From: Modicisalibacter ilicicola DSM 19980
GTDB taxonomy: Bacteria > Pseudomonadota > Gammaproteobacteria > Pseudomonadales > Halomonadaceae
Direction of reading: 5' to 3'
Length of the DNA: 64,000 nucleotides
NCBI RefSeq assembly: GCF_900128925.1
Contig: NZ_FQUJ01000003.1
Coordinates: 330,940-394,939 of the forward strand
Positions 54,020 through 63,975 of this stretch are shown in pieces. How positions within the stretch are numbered: position 1 is the stretch's first letter; the number at the start of each line of letters is the position of its first letter. A model generated the notes under the pieces. It worked only from the letters and a program-made list of their open reading frames with translations, ran no database searches and was not told where the DNA came from. Position numbers and translations under genes: made by a program.

Positions 54020-54817
54020 TCATCCCCATAGCCGGAACAGGGCAAACAGCGGCACTGCCGCGGTGAGGCTGTCGATACGATCGAGCACGCCACCATGGCC
54101 GGGCAGGAGACCGCCGGAATCCTTGATGCCGCGCAGGCGCTTGAACATGCTCTCGAGCAGGTCCCCGAGCACCGACGCCAGGGTGACCACCAGGGTGGTG
54201 ACCATCAGCCCCAGGCCTCGGCCGAGGCTCAACTCGAGGGCGACGGCGAAGCCGATAGCCAGAAGGGCGGTGGCGACCATGCCACCGTAGACGCCTTCCC
54301 AGGACTTGCCAGGACTCACCCGCGGGGCCAGCTTGCGACGGCCGAAGCGGCGGCCGGCAAAATAGGCCCCGATATCCGCCAGCCAGACCATCAACAGCAC
54401 GTAGAGCAACCACTCGGCACCGCTGGCCCGCAGCTGAACGAACCCGACCCAGCAGGGAAGCAGCACCCAGAGGCCGGCCAGCAGACGCAGCGAAGGACGG
54501 GACCATTGCTTGACGCTCTCGGGATAGGTGGCGATCCAGTAGAGGCTCACCAGCCAGCCGAGCAGCGCGATCCACAAGGGCCAGGTCGCCATTACCAGCT
54601 GGGTGTGCCACCCGACCAGCATGGCGATCACCAGGATCAGCACATAGGCGAGACGCGGCCCGAACCGCTCGAAGCCGGAAAGGTTGGCCCACTCCCAGGC
54701 AGCCAGCAGCACGATGGCGCCGGTGAACGAGGCGAAGGCACCGCCGGTGAGGCCGAACAGTCCCAGCAGGGCCAGAGGGATGAGCACCAGGGCGGTCAAG
54801 ATACGCTGCCTAAGCAC
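54020..54817 (-). CDS. cdsA: Phosphatidate cytidylyltransferase
   Basis: CdsA makes CDP-diacylglycerol, the precursor of all phospholipids. The 265-aa integral membrane protein has about seven to eight hydrophobic segments. The C-terminal signature includes [10 protein letters not shown][15 protein letters not shown]. GTG at 54817 is the start and overlaps the end of uppS by 8 bp. Confidence 0.96.
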   Translation of the reverse strand: MLRQRILTALVLIPLALLGLFGLTGGAFASFTGAIVLLAAWEWANLSGFERFGPRLAYVLILVIAMLVGWHTQLVMATWPLWIALLGWLVSLYWIATYPESVKQWSRPSLRLLAGLWVLLPCWVGFVQLRASGAEWLLYVLLMVWLADIGAYFAGRRFGRRKLAPRVSPGKSWEGVYGGMVATALLAIGFAVALELSLGRGLGLMVTTLVVTLASVLGDLLESMFKRLRGIKDSGGLLPGHGGVLDRIDSLTAAVPLFALFRLWG

Positions 54818-55553
54818 CCTGGGCCTCGATCTGTTCCTGGGTCATGCCGAAGCGACGCTGGCGACTGAGGAAGTCGTCCAGTGCCTCGTCGAAGGCCTCC
54901 GCGCCGAAATCCGGCCAGAGCAGCGGCGAGAAGTAGAGCTCGGAATAGGCCAGTTGCCAGAGCAGGAAGTTGGAAAGACGCTGTTCGCCGCTGGTGCGGA
55001 TGCACAGGTCCACCGGCGGCGCGCCGTTCTCGCCGATCTCCCCCTCCAGACGCTGTTCGTCGATGTCGGCGGCCTTCAACTCCCCGGCCTCGACACGTTG
55101 TGCCAGTCGCCTGGCCGCGTCGGCGATATCCCAGCGCCCGCCGTAATTGGCGGCAACGATCAGGTGCAGTCCACGGTTGTGGCGGGTCAAGGACTCGGCG
55201 CGCTGGATATGCTGCTGGATCGTCCGGGAGAAGGCCTCGCGCTCGCCGATGATGGTGAGGCGAATATCGTTGTCGTGAAGCTTCTTGACCTCGCGCTTGA
55301 GCGCCATCAGGAACAGCTCCATCAGCGCGTTGACCTCCCCCGCCGGCCGCTTCCAGTTCTCGCTGGAGAAGGCGAACAGCGTCAGGGTCCTGACCCCTCG
55401 CTGCGCGGCACGGCGGATGACGGCACGCACCGATTCGACGCCGGCACGATGACCACGTACGCCGGAATACCCCTGGGCCCTGGCCCAGCGATTGTTGCCG
55501 TCCATGATGATGGCCACGTGACATGGCACTTGAGAAGGTTGCGGTGACGTCAT
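54810..55553 (-). CDS. uppS: Undecaprenyl diphosphate synthase
   Basis: UppS elongates farnesyl diphosphate to the C55 lipid carrier for peptidoglycan. The 247-aa protein has the catalytic aspartate Asp18 in I-I-M-D-G-N-N-R-W-A, F-A-F-S-S-E-N-W-K-R-P and the C-terminal L-C-I-R-T-S-G-E-Q-R-L-S-N-F-L-L-W-Q. The start at 55553 agrees with the family; an in-frame start 17 codons upstream is unlikely. It is followed by cdsA with overlap. Confidence 0.97.
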   Translation of the reverse strand: MTSPQPSQVPCHVAIIMDGNNRWARAQGYSGVRGHRAGVESVRAVIRRAAQRGVRTLTLFAFSSENWKRPAGEVNALMELFLMALKREVKKLHDNDIRLTIIGEREAFSRTIQQHIQRAESLTRHNRGLHLIVAANYGGRWDIADAARRLAQRVEAGELKAADIDEQRLEGEIGENGAPPVDLCIRTSGEQRLSNFLLWQLAYSELYFSPLLWPDFGAEAFDEALDDFLSRQRRFGMTQEQIEAQGA

Positions 55554-55607
55554 GTTAGCTCGTACGGAGGAATGAGCACGAACGGCAAGACCGCCGCTCG
55601 CCACCGC

Positions 55608-56165
55608 TCATACCTGCAGCAGGTCGTGTTCCTTGGACTCCAGAAGCTTGTCGATCTCGGCGACATACTTGTCGGTCAGCTTCTGGATGGCGTCCTCGGC
55701 GCGGTGCTCGTCGTCCTCGGTGATTTCCTTCTCCTTAAGCAGGGCCTTGATGTCGCTGTTCGCATCGCGACGCACGTTGCGCACGGCGACCCGTGCTCCT
55801 TCTGCCTCGGCACGCGCCTGCTTGATGTAGTTCCTGCGCGTTTCCTCGGTCAGTGGCGGCATCGGCACCCGGATCACGCTGCCCGCCGTCGCCGGGTTGA
55901 GCCCCAGGTCGGAGGTCAGGATCGCCTTCTCGACCTTGGGCACCATGGACTTCTCCCAGGGCGAGACGGCCAGGGTGCGAGCATCCTCGACGTTGACGCT
56001 GGCCACCTGGTTGAGCGGCATCTGCGCGCCATAATACTCCACGGTCACCGCATCCAGGATGCTGGGATGGGCGCGTCCGGTACGGATCTTGTGGAAATTG
56101 CCCTGCAGCGACTCCAGACTCTTCTGCATACGCTTTTCAGCGTCTTTCTTGATGTCGTTGATCAC
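55608..56165 (-). CDS. frr: Ribosome recycling factor
   Basis: Frr splits post-termination ribosomes together with EF-G. The 185-aa protein matches the E. coli length and has the three-helix bundle and tRNA-mimic features, with [11 protein letters not shown] near residue 30 and the middle segment [13 protein letters not shown]. The start is GTG at 56165, 9 bases after AGAGG. It is separated from pyrH by 4 bp. Confidence 0.97.
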   Translation of the reverse strand: MINDIKKDAEKRMQKSLESLQGNFHKIRTGRAHPSILDAVTVEYYGAQMPLNQVASVNVEDARTLAVSPWEKSMVPKVEKAILTSDLGLNPATAGSVIRVPMPPLTEETRRNYIKQARAEAEGARVAVRNVRRDANSDIKALLKEKEITEDDEHRAEDAIQKLTDKYVAEIDKLLESKEHDLLQV

Positions 56166-56169
56166 GGTT

Positions 56170-56901
56170 TCAACCTCTGTCTATCAGCGTGCCTTCCTTG
56201 CCGCCCACGACCAGGTTCAGCAGCGCCCCGGGCTTGGTCATGTCGAACACACGCACTGGCATGTCATGGTCCCGCACCAGGCAGATGGCGGTCAAATCCA
56301 TGACCCCCAGCTTCTGATCGAGCACTTCATCGTAGCCCAGACGCTCGTACTTGACGGCATCCGGATGTTTGACCGGGTCCCGGTCGTAGACGCCATCGAC
56401 CTTGGTGGCCTTGATCACCACGTCGGCATCGATCTCGATGCCGCGCAGACAGGCGGCGGAATCGGTGGTGAAGAATGGATTGCCGGTGCCGGCGGAGAAG
56501 ATGACCACGTCGCCAGAGGTAAGATAGCGGATACCGGTACGCCGGTCATAGTGCTCGACCACCCCGCTCATGGGAATGGCCGACATGACCCGCGAGCGGA
56601 TGTTCGAACGCTCGAGCGCATCGCGCATCGCCAGGGCATTCATCACCGTGGCCAGCATGCCCATGTGATCGCCGGTGACCCGCTCCATGCCGGCCGCGTG
56701 CAGGGCCGCGCCACGAAACAGGTTGCCGCCGCCGATGACGATGCCGACCTGGACGCCGATGCCGACCAGCTGGCCGATTTCCAGCGCCATGCGATCCAGC
56801 ACCTTGGGATCGATGCCGAACTCGCCATCCCCCATCAGGGCCTCACCGGACAGCTTGAGCAGGATGCGCTTGTACTTCGACTTGGCGTTGGCAGCGGGCA
56901 T
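56170..56901 (-). CDS. pyrH: Uridylate kinase
   Basis: PyrH phosphorylates UMP to UDP in pyrimidine synthesis. The 243-aa amino-acid-kinase-fold protein shows K-L-S-G-E-A-L near the start, I-G-G-G-N-L-F-R-G and the C-terminal [12 protein letters not shown] lies upstream of the ATG. The order rpsB-tsf-pyrH-frr is universal in this group. Confidence 0.98.
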   Translation of the reverse strand: MPAANAKSKYKRILLKLSGEALMGDGEFGIDPKVLDRMALEIGQLVGIGVQVGIVIGGGNLFRGAALHAAGMERVTGDHMGMLATVMNALAMRDALERSNIRSRVMSAIPMSGVVEHYDRRTGIRYLTSGDVVIFSAGTGNPFFTTDSAACLRGIEIDADVVIKATKVDGVYDRDPVKHPDAVKYERLGYDEVLDQKLGVMDLTAICLVRDHDMPVRVFDMTKPGALLNLVVGGKEGTLIDRG

Positions 56902-56961
56902 GCGAAATCTCCTGAAGGCGGTGGACTAAAAGGATGGCGACGGCTCGGCGGCCGGATACGC

Positions 56962-56989
56962 GATGGCGTGCGCTCTCGCGCACGCCATC
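56962..56989. other. Perfect 12-bp hairpin between tsf and pyrH
   Basis: GATGGCGTGCGC and GCGCACGCCATC flank a TCTC tetraloop 21 bp after the tsf stop. There is no T tract, so simple intrinsic termination is unlikely. It may set the tsf-to-pyrH mRNA ratio by RNase protection or Rho-linked termination. Confidence 0.65.
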
Positions 56990-57010
56990 TCGACGACCGG
57001 GAGCCGGACC

Positions 57011-57880
57011 TCAGCTACGGCGAGCCTGTTCCATGACTTCCTTGGCAAAGTCGACTTCTTCCTTCTCGATGCCTTCGCCCACCTCGAAACGGGTGAAGTC
57101 GACCACCTCGCCACCGTTGGCCTTGACGTAGTCGGCCACGGAGCTGTTGGGGTCCTTGACGAAGGGTTGCTCGGTCAGGCTGTTCTCGGCCAGGTACTTC
57201 TTGAGACGGCCCTGGACCATCTTCTCGGCGATCTGCTCGGGCTTGCCGGCCATGTCGGGCTGCGCCAGGATGATGCTCTTTTCCTTGTCGAGCTGCTCCT
57301 GAGGCATCTGCTCGGGGCGCGCCACCGCCGGGTTGATCGCCGCAACGTGCATGGCGACATCCTTGGCCACCTCGGCATTGCCCCCCTCGAGCAGGGTCAG
57401 CACGCCGATACGCCCGCCGTGGACGTATTCGCCGACCACGCCACCGGCCGGCGCCTCGAGGACCGTGGCACGACGCACGGAGATGTTCTCGCCGATCTTT
57501 TGCACCAGCTGCTGCCGGGTGTCTTCCATCTCGCCGTCCATGAGGGCGGCGACATCGTCGGACCTGGACTCGAAGACTCGCGCCAGCACCTTCTCGGCGA
57601 ACCCCTTGAAGTTGTCGTCCCGGGCGACGAAATCGGTCTCGGAGTTGATCTCGACCATCACGCCATAGCTTCCGTCCTCGGCCACGCGAGTCACGACGGC
57701 GCCCTCGGCGGCGGTGCGACCGGCCTTCTTGGCGGCCTTGAGGCCCGAATTCTTGCGCAGATCCTCGATGGCCCTCTCGATGTCGCCGTCGGCTTCGGTG
57801 AGTGCCTTCTTGCACTCCATCATGCCGAGGCCGGTACGCTCACGCAGTTCCTTGACCAGAGATGCGCTGATAGCTGCCAT
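57011..57880 (-). CDS. tsf: Translation elongation factor Ts
   Basis: EF-Ts exchanges GDP for GTP on EF-Tu. The 289-aa protein starts [13 protein letters not shown], with the UBA-like segment [12 protein letters not shown] and the core [11 protein letters not shown], including the T-D-F-V motif that contacts EF-Tu. AGAGG precedes the ATG at 57880. rpsB lies 136 bp upstream. Confidence 0.98.
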   Translation of the reverse strand: MAAISASLVKELRERTGLGMMECKKALTEADGDIERAIEDLRKNSGLKAAKKAGRTAAEGAVVTRVAEDGSYGVMVEINSETDFVARDDNFKGFAEKVLARVFESRSDDVAALMDGEMEDTRQQLVQKIGENISVRRATVLEAPAGGVVGEYVHGGRIGVLTLLEGGNAEVAKDVAMHVAAINPAVARPEQMPQEQLDKEKSIILAQPDMAGKPEQIAEKMVQGRLKKYLAENSLTEQPFVKDPNSSVADYVKANGGEVVDFTRFEVGEGIEKEEVDFAKEVMEQARRS

Positions 57881-57920
57881 GGTAGTTAACCTCTGAATAG
57901 TTCGATATCGGTATAGTCGA

Positions 57921-57966
57921 ACATCGCTGTTCGATGTAAGCACTGCAGGAGGCGAGAGCCTCCTGC
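57921..57966. other. Two hairpins in the rpsB-tsf gap
   Basis: ACATCG-CTGTT-CGATGT (57921-57937) and GCAGGAGGC-GAGA-GCCTCCTGC (57945-57966) lie side by side. Neither has a T tract on the minus strand. They may dampen readthrough from rpsB into tsf. Confidence 0.5.
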
Positions 57967-58016
57967 CGCTTGCGGATCGATCGCGACGCCAGCCCGGCGG
58001 ACTGGCGCGACATCCT

Positions 58017-58748
58017 TTACTCGGCGACGGCGTCGTTCTCGGTCACCTCGACGAACTCGTCGGGGCGGCCTTCCTTCGCCTTGGCGCACGCATCGGCGAT
58101 GGCCTGGACATAGATCTGGATCGCACGGATGGAGTCATCGTTGCCCGGGATGACGTAGTCGACGCCATCCGGATCGGAGTTGGTGTCTACCACGCCGATG
58201 ACCGGGATGCCCAGCTTGTTGGCCTCGTTGATGGCGATGCGCTCGTGATCGACGTCGACCACGAACAGGGCATCCGGCAGCCCGCCCATGTTCTTGATGC
58301 CGCCGATGGAACGCTCGAGCTTGTCCTGCTCGCGGGTCGCCATCAGCACCTCTTTCTTGGTCAGCTTCTCGAAGGTGCCATCCTCGTGCATGGTCTCGAG
58401 ATCACGCAGACGCTTGATCGACTGACGGATGGTCTTGTAGTTGGTCAGCATGCCGCCCAACCAGCGATGATTGACGAAGGGCTGGCCGGCACGGCTGGCC
58501 TCTTCCTTGATGACCTTGCTGGCGGAACGCTTGGTGCCGACGAACAGGATCTTGTTGTTGGCGGCAGCCATCTTCTCGACCACGCCGATGGCATCGTTCA
58601 ATGCCGGCAGGGTGTGCTCGAGGTTGATGATATGGATCTTGTTGCGGGCGCCGAAGATGTACTTGCTCATCTTCGGGTTCCAGTACTTGGTCTGGTGACC
58701 GAAGTGGGCGCCTGCCTTGAGCAGGTCGCGCATATTGACTTGTGCCAT
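58017..58748 (-). CDS. rpsB: 30S ribosomal protein S2
   Basis: S2 is a late-assembling protein of the small subunit. The 243-aa protein has the family signatures [15 protein letters not shown] and the C-terminal [19 protein letters not shown] lies before ATG at 58748. It heads the rpsB-tsf operon and is divergent from map, the normal arrangement. Confidence 0.98.
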   Translation of the reverse strand: MAQVNMRDLLKAGAHFGHQTKYWNPKMSKYIFGARNKIHIINLEHTLPALNDAIGVVEKMAAANNKILFVGTKRSASKVIKEEASRAGQPFVNHRWLGGMLTNYKTIRQSIKRLRDLETMHEDGTFEKLTKKEVLMATREQDKLERSIGGIKNMGGLPDALFVVDVDHERIAINEANKLGIPVIGVVDTNSDPDGVDYVIPGNDDSIRAIQIYVQAIADACAKAKEGRPDEFVEVTENDAVAE

Positions 58749-59050
58749 GGATGACTCCTGGTATATCGGGTTAGGCCTCCACGCACCCCATGGATCCGAC
58801 CGCTGATTGGGCCTCGCAAGGCCTTCCCGCGGCACCCGGGACCATGTGACGGTGCATGTGTGTTTTCAAGGCATTTAAGCTCGTCGACGCTTTTCGCAGG
58901 GCAGCCCGCCGGGATCGAGGCAGTGCTGCGGATTGCAGGAAAGCGCGCGGCTTTATACCATACAACGGTGCCAAGATGAAGCCGTCGCCACCTTGAATCG
59001 CCATGCCCAGCCCCTGGTGGCCGGCTCGCCATTTCCCGAATCGAGACCCC
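58749..59050. other. 302-bp divergent space between rpsB and map
   Basis: No gene was found here. It contains the rpsB promoter and about 200 bases of untranslated rpsB leader on the minus strand. Long rpsB leaders in gammaproteobacteria carry an S2-binding autoregulatory structure, and one may lie here, but I could not fold it reliably. No clear map promoter was identified. Confidence 0.5.
58952..58980 (-). promoter_or_regulatory. Probable rpsB-tsf promoter
   Basis: On the minus strand TTCATC (58975-58980) and TATAAA (58952-58957) are spaced by 17 bp, with an extended TGG before the -10 box, about 204 bp upstream of the rpsB start. Confidence 0.6.
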
Positions 59051-59842
59051 ATGAACGTTCCCATCAAGACGCCCGTTGAGATCGACAGGATGCGCGAGGC
59101 CGGCCGCCAGGCTGCCTCCGTGCTCGAGATGATCACTCCTCATGTCCAGGCCGGCGTGAGCACCGGCGAACTCGATCGCCGGTGCCACGAATACATCGTC
59201 GACGAGCTCGGCTCGGTCCCGGCCCCGCTCAACTATCACGGTTTCCCCAAGTCGATCTGCACCTCGATCAACCACGTGGTCTGTCATGGCATCCCCGACG
59301 ACGGCAAGAAGCTGAAGAAGGGCGACATCATGAACATCGACATCACCGTCAAGACCGCCGACGGCTACCATGGCGATACCAGCAAGATGTTCGTCATCGG
59401 CGAGAACACCCAGGGCGAGCGACTCTGCCGCGTTACCCAGGAATGCCTCTACAAGAGCATCGCCGCGGTACGCCCGGGCGCCCGGCTGTCGGAGCTCGGC
59501 AAGGCGATCCAGCTGCACGCCGAGGCCAACGGCTATTCGGTGGTGCGCGATTTCTGCGGTCACGGCATCGGCGCGGTGTTCCATGAAGACCCCCAGATAC
59601 TGCACTACGACGGCTACGCGCCGGAGGCGGACATCACGCTTGCCGAGGGCATGTGCTTCACCATCGAACCGATGATCAACGCCGGCGGTTACCGCACCAA
59701 GGTGCTGCGTGACGGCTGGACCGCAGTGACCCGGGACAAGAGTCTTTCCGCCCAGTGGGAGCATACCCTGCTGGTCACCGCCACGGGGGTCGAGGTGCTG
59801 ACGCCCCGGGGCGAGGAAGACCTCAGCTTCCTCGACGCCTGA
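59051..59842 (+). CDS. map: Methionine aminopeptidase, type I
   Basis: Map removes the initiator methionine from new proteins. The 263-aa pita-bread-fold protein keeps the metal ligands in N-I-D-I-T, G-D-T-S, C-G-H-G-I-G, F-T-I-E-P and Q-W-E-H-T. The substrate histidine lies in C-H-G-I-P. The start at 59051 (M-N-V-P-I-K) fits the family. glnD follows after 10 bp. Confidence 0.97.
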   Translation: MNVPIKTPVEIDRMREAGRQAASVLEMITPHVQAGVSTGELDRRCHEYIVDELGSVPAPLNYHGFPKSICTSINHVVCHGIPDDGKKLKKGDIMNIDITVKTADGYHGDTSKMFVIGENTQGERLCRVTQECLYKSIAAVRPGARLSELGKAIQLHAEANGYSVVRDFCGHGIGAVFHEDPQILHYDGYAPEADITLAEGMCFTIEPMINAGGYRTKVLRDGWTAVTRDKSLSAQWEHTLLVTATGVEVLTPRGEEDLSFLDA

Positions 59843-59852
59843 GCCGCCAGCG

Positions 59853-62528
59853 ATGCTTCTGCACCATTATCGCTTCGCGCCGGACGAGGCACTGTTCGAC
59901 GCCGCCGACTTTCGTCGCGAACTCGAGTTCAGCCCCTCGGCGGCGACCCTCTTCAAGCAGGCATTGAAGGCCATCCAGAGCCGTCTCGATGACCGCTTCC
60001 ATGCCGGGGCCGATATCCGCGACCTGGTGCACGGCAGGGCCTGGTGCCTCGACCGGTTGCTCGAGACGGCCTGGGCACGCCACGCCTGGCCCGACGAGGG
60101 CATCGCCCTGCTCGCCGTCGGTGGCTATGGGCGGGGCGAGCTGCACCCGCATTCGGACATCGACCTGATGGTGCTGCTCGAGCAGGAGGACGACACGCCC
60201 TACCGCGAATCACTGAGCGAGTTCATCACCTTCCTGTGGGACATCGGCCTCGAGATCGGTCACAGCGTGCGCTCCCTGACGGATTGCGAGCGCGAGGCCG
60301 AGGCCGACGTCACGGTCATCACCAACCTGATCGAGACCCGCACCCTGGCCGGCCCCGACCGGCTTCGCGACATCATGCAGGAACGCCTGTCGACCCGACG
60401 CATGTGGCCCTCGGATCGCTTCTTCGAGGCCAAGTGGCAGGAACAGATCGCCCGTCACTACCGGCACAACAACTCCGAATACCACCTTGAGCCCAACATC
60501 AAGAGTTCCCCCGGGGGATTGCGTGACATCCAGATGATCGGCTGGGTCGCCAAGCGCCACTTCGGCCTGCTGCGCTACGAGGACATCGTCGCCCAGGGCT
60601 TCATGAACGATGCCGAGCTGCGCATCCTCAGCCAGGGACAGGCGTTCCTGTGGCAGGTGCGCTATGCCCTGCACATGCTCACCGGCCGTGCCGAGGATCG
60701 CCTGCTGTTCGACCATCAGCGCGCCATCGCCGAGCTGTTCGGCTTCCGCGACACGCCCGAGCGCCTGGCCGTCGAACAGTTCATGAAGCGCTACTATCGT
60801 CATGTCACGGCCCTGGCGGGGCTCAACGACATGCTGCTGCAGCATTTCGACGAAGTCATCCTGCGCGGCGACGAGGTGCTCGAGACCCAGCCGCTCAATG
60901 CCCGCTTCGAGATCAAGGGCGGCTATATCCAGGTTCGTGACGAGCGGGTGTTTCGTCACCGCCCTGCCGCCCTGCTCGAACTCTTCCTGCTGATGGCCCA
61001 GCATCCCCGGATCGAGGGGGTGCGTGCCGAGACCATCCGCCTGATTCGCGATCATCGTCACCAGATCGACGATGCCTTCCGGGACGATGTGCGTCACCAG
61101 AGCCTGTTCATGGAACTCTTGCGCAGCGGCGGCAATGTCTCCCGTCAGTTGCGGCGCATGAACCGCTACGGCGTGCTCGGCAAGTACCTGCCCGAGTTCG
61201 GGCAGGCCGTGGGGCTGATGCAGCACGACCTGTTCCATATCTATACCGTCGACGCCCACACCCTGCGCCTTCTGAAGTTCATTCAGCACTTTCGCGAACC
61301 CGACAGCCGCGAGGCGTTTCCCGTGGCAGCCACCCTGGTGCACCAGCTCCCCAAGCTGGAGCTCTTGTGGATCGCCGGGCTCTATCACGACATCGGCAAG
61401 GGACGCGGCGGCAATCATTCGCTGCTCGGCGCCCGGGACGCCGCCGAGTTCTGCGAACGTCACGGCCTGACGCCCCGGGACACTCGCCTGGTGACCTGGC
61501 TGGTCGAGCAACACCTGCTGATGTCCAAGACCGCCCAGAAGCGCGACATCAGCGACCCGGACGTGATCCGCGAATTCGCCGAGCAGATCGGCGACGAGGT
61601 GCGGCTCGACTATCTCTACGTACTCACCGTGGCCGACATCAACGCCACCAACCCCACGCTCTGGAACGGCTGGCGCGCCGCGCTGCTGCGCCAACTTCAC
61701 GGCGAGACCAAGCGCGCCCTGCGCCGAGGCCTGGAAAACCCCATCGACCGCGACGACTGGATCGCCGAGACGCGGGCCGAGGCACTGGCCCTGCTACGCA
61801 CCATGGGCGCCGATCCTGAGCGCGTCGAGCGGCTCTGGAACACCCTGGGCGACGACTACTTCGTGCAGTACCAGTCCAGCGAGGTGGTCTGGCAGACCCA
61901 GGGCATCCTCGCCCACGGCGATTCTCCGCTGCCGCTGGTGCTGATCAGCGCGCCGGCGGAAGGCACCAGCGAGGGTGGCACCAAGGTGTTCATCCACACC
62001 CGCTCGGCGGACGACCTGTTCGCCGCCAGCGTCGCGGCCATGGACCAGCTCGACCTGTCGATCCACGACGCCCGCATCGCCACCTCGAGCAACGACTGGA
62101 CGCTCAACACCTTCATCGTGCTCGACAACCACAACGAGCCGATCCGCGAAGCCTCCAAGCTCGAGCACATTCGCCATCACCTGGTCGAGGAACTCGACGA
62201 TCCCGACGACTATCCGCAGATCGTCAATCGCCATACCCCGCGTCAGCTCAAGCACTTCCGGGTGCCGACCCGGGTGCTGATCGAGCAGGACCCGGCCAAC
62301 GAGCGCACCGTGCTCGAACTCATCGCCCCGGATCGCCCTGGCCTGCTGGCCCGGGTCGGCCGCATCTTCATGGAGCAGGAGATCGCCCTCTCGGCGGCCA
62401 AGATCGCCACCCTCGGCGAGCGGGTGGAGGACGTCTTCTTCATCACCGATCGGAATGGCGCCCCGCTGACGGATCGCGCCCGTCAGACACGCCTGCGCGA
62501 ACGCCTGTGCGAGGCGCTGGATGTGTGA
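59853..62528 (+). CDS. glnD: PII uridylyltransferase/uridylyl-removing enzyme GlnD
   Basis: GlnD senses glutamine and adds or removes UMP on PII proteins, controlling nitrogen assimilation. The 891-aa protein has the nucleotidyltransferase motif G-G-Y-G-R-G-E at 90-96 with S-D-I-D at 101-104. A PII-UTase linker domain follows, then the HD hydrolase domain with His512-Asp513 in Y-H-D-I-G-K-G, and two C-terminal ACT domains (from about 700 and 810) that bind glutamine. It lies between map and a YffB-like gene, as in Pseudomonas. Confidence 0.97.
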   Translation: MLLHHYRFAPDEALFDAADFRRELEFSPSAATLFKQALKAIQSRLDDRFHAGADIRDLVHGRAWCLDRLLETAWARHAWPDEGIALLAVGGYGRGELHPHSDIDLMVLLEQEDDTPYRESLSEFITFLWDIGLEIGHSVRSLTDCEREAEADVTVITNLIETRTLAGPDRLRDIMQERLSTRRMWPSDRFFEAKWQEQIARHYRHNNSEYHLEPNIKSSPGGLRDIQMIGWVAKRHFGLLRYEDIVAQGFMNDAELRILSQGQAFLWQVRYALHMLTGRAEDRLLFDHQRAIAELFGFRDTPERLAVEQFMKRYYRHVTALAGLNDMLLQHFDEVILRGDEVLETQPLNARFEIKGGYIQVRDERVFRHRPAALLELFLLMAQHPRIEGVRAETIRLIRDHRHQIDDAFRDDVRHQSLFMELLRSGGNVSRQLRRMNRYGVLGKYLPEFGQAVGLMQHDLFHIYTVDAHTLRLLKFIQHFREPDSREAFPVAATLVHQLPKLELLWIAGLYHDIGKGRGGNHSLLGARDAAEFCERHGLTPRDTRLVTWLVEQHLLMSKTAQKRDISDPDVIREFAEQIGDEVRLDYLYVLTVADINATNPTLWNGWRAALLRQLHGETKRALRRGLENPIDRDDWIAETRAEALALLRTMGADPERVERLWNTLGDDYFVQYQSSEVVWQTQGILAHGDSPLPLVLISAPAEGTSEGGTKVFIHTRSADDLFAASVAAMDQLDLSIHDARIATSSNDWTLNTFIVLDNHNEPIREASKLEHIRHHLVEELDDPDDYPQIVNRHTPRQLKHFRVPTRVLIEQDPANERTVLELIAPDRPGLLARVGRIFMEQEIALSAAKIATLGERVEDVFFITDRNGAPLTDRARQTRLRERLCEALDV

Positions 62529-62564
62529 GCCCACAAGCAGATGGAGCAAGCAAGGAACGGCAAG

Positions 62565-62918
62565 ATGATCATCACGCTGTACGGCATAACGACCTGCGAC
62601 AGCTGCCGCAAGGCACGCAAGACCCTCGATGCCCAGGGGACACCCTACCGCTATCACGATCTGCGCGAGCAGGGCCTCGAAGAGACCCTGCTCTCCCATC
62701 TCATCGACCTGGCCGGGCTGGACGCACTGCTCAACACCCGCAGCACGACCTGGCGCGCCCTGGACGCCGACGAGCGGCAACGCGCCAAGGACGACGAGAC
62801 CTACGCGCGCCGGGTAATGCTTGCCCGGCCTACCCTGCTCAAGCGTCCGCTGCTCGATACCGGTGATCGATTGATCGTCGGTTTCCAAAAAGACGCCTAC
62901 GCGGCATTATCCCGCTGA
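62565..62918 (+). CDS. ArsC/Spx-family reductase-like protein (YffB type)
   Basis: This 117-aa thioredoxin-fold protein is of the ArsC/Spx superfamily. The N-terminus reads M-I-I-T-L-Y-G-I-T-T-C-D-S-C-R-K-A-R, with a C-x-x-C pair, as in YffB and Spx-like proteins; arsenate reductases proper usually have a single nucleophilic Cys here. The C-terminal segment R-P-T-L-L-K-R-P-L-L carries the family arginine. The start at 62565 has AAGGAACGG upstream. It is commonly found next to dapD in gammaproteobacteria. Its biochemical role is not established. Confidence 0.88.
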   Translation: MIITLYGITTCDSCRKARKTLDAQGTPYRYHDLREQGLEETLLSHLIDLAGLDALLNTRSTTWRALDADERQRAKDDETYARRVMLARPTLLKRPLLDTGDRLIVGFQKDAYAALSR

Positions 62919-62944
62919 CCGCTTTCAATCATCAGGAGAGACCC

Positions 62945-63970
62945 ATGCTGAGCTTCGCTCTCGGAATCGGCCACCAGAACACCCAAGGCGACTGGCTAGA
63001 CGTCTACTACCCGGCGCCCTTGTTCGAACCGGACACCGCCTTGACCGATGCCGCGCGCCAGGCCCTCGAGGCACCGGCCGACACCGCCGTGGTCAGCTTC
63101 CTGCCCGAGCATTGCGCCGGCCTGGCCCAGGCCCTCGAGGCTGCCGGTAACGCCAGCCAGGCGGAGCTGGCCGAAGCCCTCGCCGCGAGCCAACGCCCGC
63201 TGGTCGCCGTCTTCCTCGAGTCCGATCGCCCCCCGGAGAGCGTGCCCGAGGTGTATCTCAAGCTGCACCTGCTCTCCCATCGCCTGGTCAAGCCTCACGA
63301 CATCGACCTCAGCGGCATGTTCGGCGTGCTGCGCAACATCGCCTGGACCAGCGAAGGCCCCATCGATGTCGAGGAGCTGTCGGCACGGCGCCTGCGGGCA
63401 CGCCTGGCGGGGCGTCCGCTGTCGGTGGACTGCGTCGACAAGTTTCCCAAGATGACCGATTACGTGGTTCCCAAGGGCGTGCGCATCGCCGATACCGCCC
63501 GGGTTCGCCTCGGCGCCTATCTCGGCGAAGGCACCACGGTCATGCACGAGGGCTTCGTCAACTTCAATGCCGGCGCCGAAGGGCCGGGCATGGTCGAAGG
63601 GCGGATCTCCGCCGGGGTGGTGGTCGGCAAGGGATCGGACCTGGGCGGTGGCTGCTCGACCATGGGCACCCTCTCGGGGGGCGGCAATATCGTCATCAAG
63701 GTCGGCGAGGGCTGCCTGATCGGCGCCAATGCCGGCATCGGCATCCCCCTGGGGAATCGCTGCACCGTCGAGGCGGGGCTCTACATCACCTCCGGCGCCA
63801 AGGTGGCAGTGCTCGACGATCAGGGCCGGGAGGTGAAGACCGTCACCGCTCGCGAGCTGGCCGGCCAGGATGATATGTTGTTGCGTCGCAACTCGGTCAG
63901 CGGTCGCATCGAATGCCTGACCAACAAGAGCGCCATCGCCTTGAACGAGGCGCTGCACGCGCACAACTGA
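62945..63970 (+). CDS. dapD: Tetrahydrodipicolinate N-succinyltransferase
   Basis: DapD transfers succinyl from succinyl-CoA to tetrahydrodipicolinate in lysine and diaminopimelate synthesis. The 341-aa protein is the long (Pseudomonas-type) form, against about 274 aa in E. coli. It has a larger N-terminal domain and a left-handed beta-helix with G-G-G-C-S-T-M-G-T-L-S-G-G-G-N, E-G-C-L-I-G-A-N-A-G-I-G-I-P-L-G and M-H-E-G-F-V-N-F-N-A. CAGGAGAG lies before the ATG. Confidence 0.96.
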   Translation: MLSFALGIGHQNTQGDWLDVYYPAPLFEPDTALTDAARQALEAPADTAVVSFLPEHCAGLAQALEAAGNASQAELAEALAASQRPLVAVFLESDRPPESVPEVYLKLHLLSHRLVKPHDIDLSGMFGVLRNIAWTSEGPIDVEELSARRLRARLAGRPLSVDCVDKFPKMTDYVVPKGVRIADTARVRLGAYLGEGTTVMHEGFVNFNAGAEGPGMVEGRISAGVVVGKGSDLGGGCSTMGTLSGGGNIVIKVGEGCLIGANAGIGIPLGNRCTVEAGLYITSGAKVAVLDDQGREVKTVTARELAGQDDMLLRRNSVSGRIECLTNKSAIALNEALHAHN

Positions 63971-63975
63971 TCGCC

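Noticed and set aside
59853-63970. Long minus-strand frames opposite glnD and dapD
   Set aside because: They are reverse-strand shadows of clear genes, with no family signatures.
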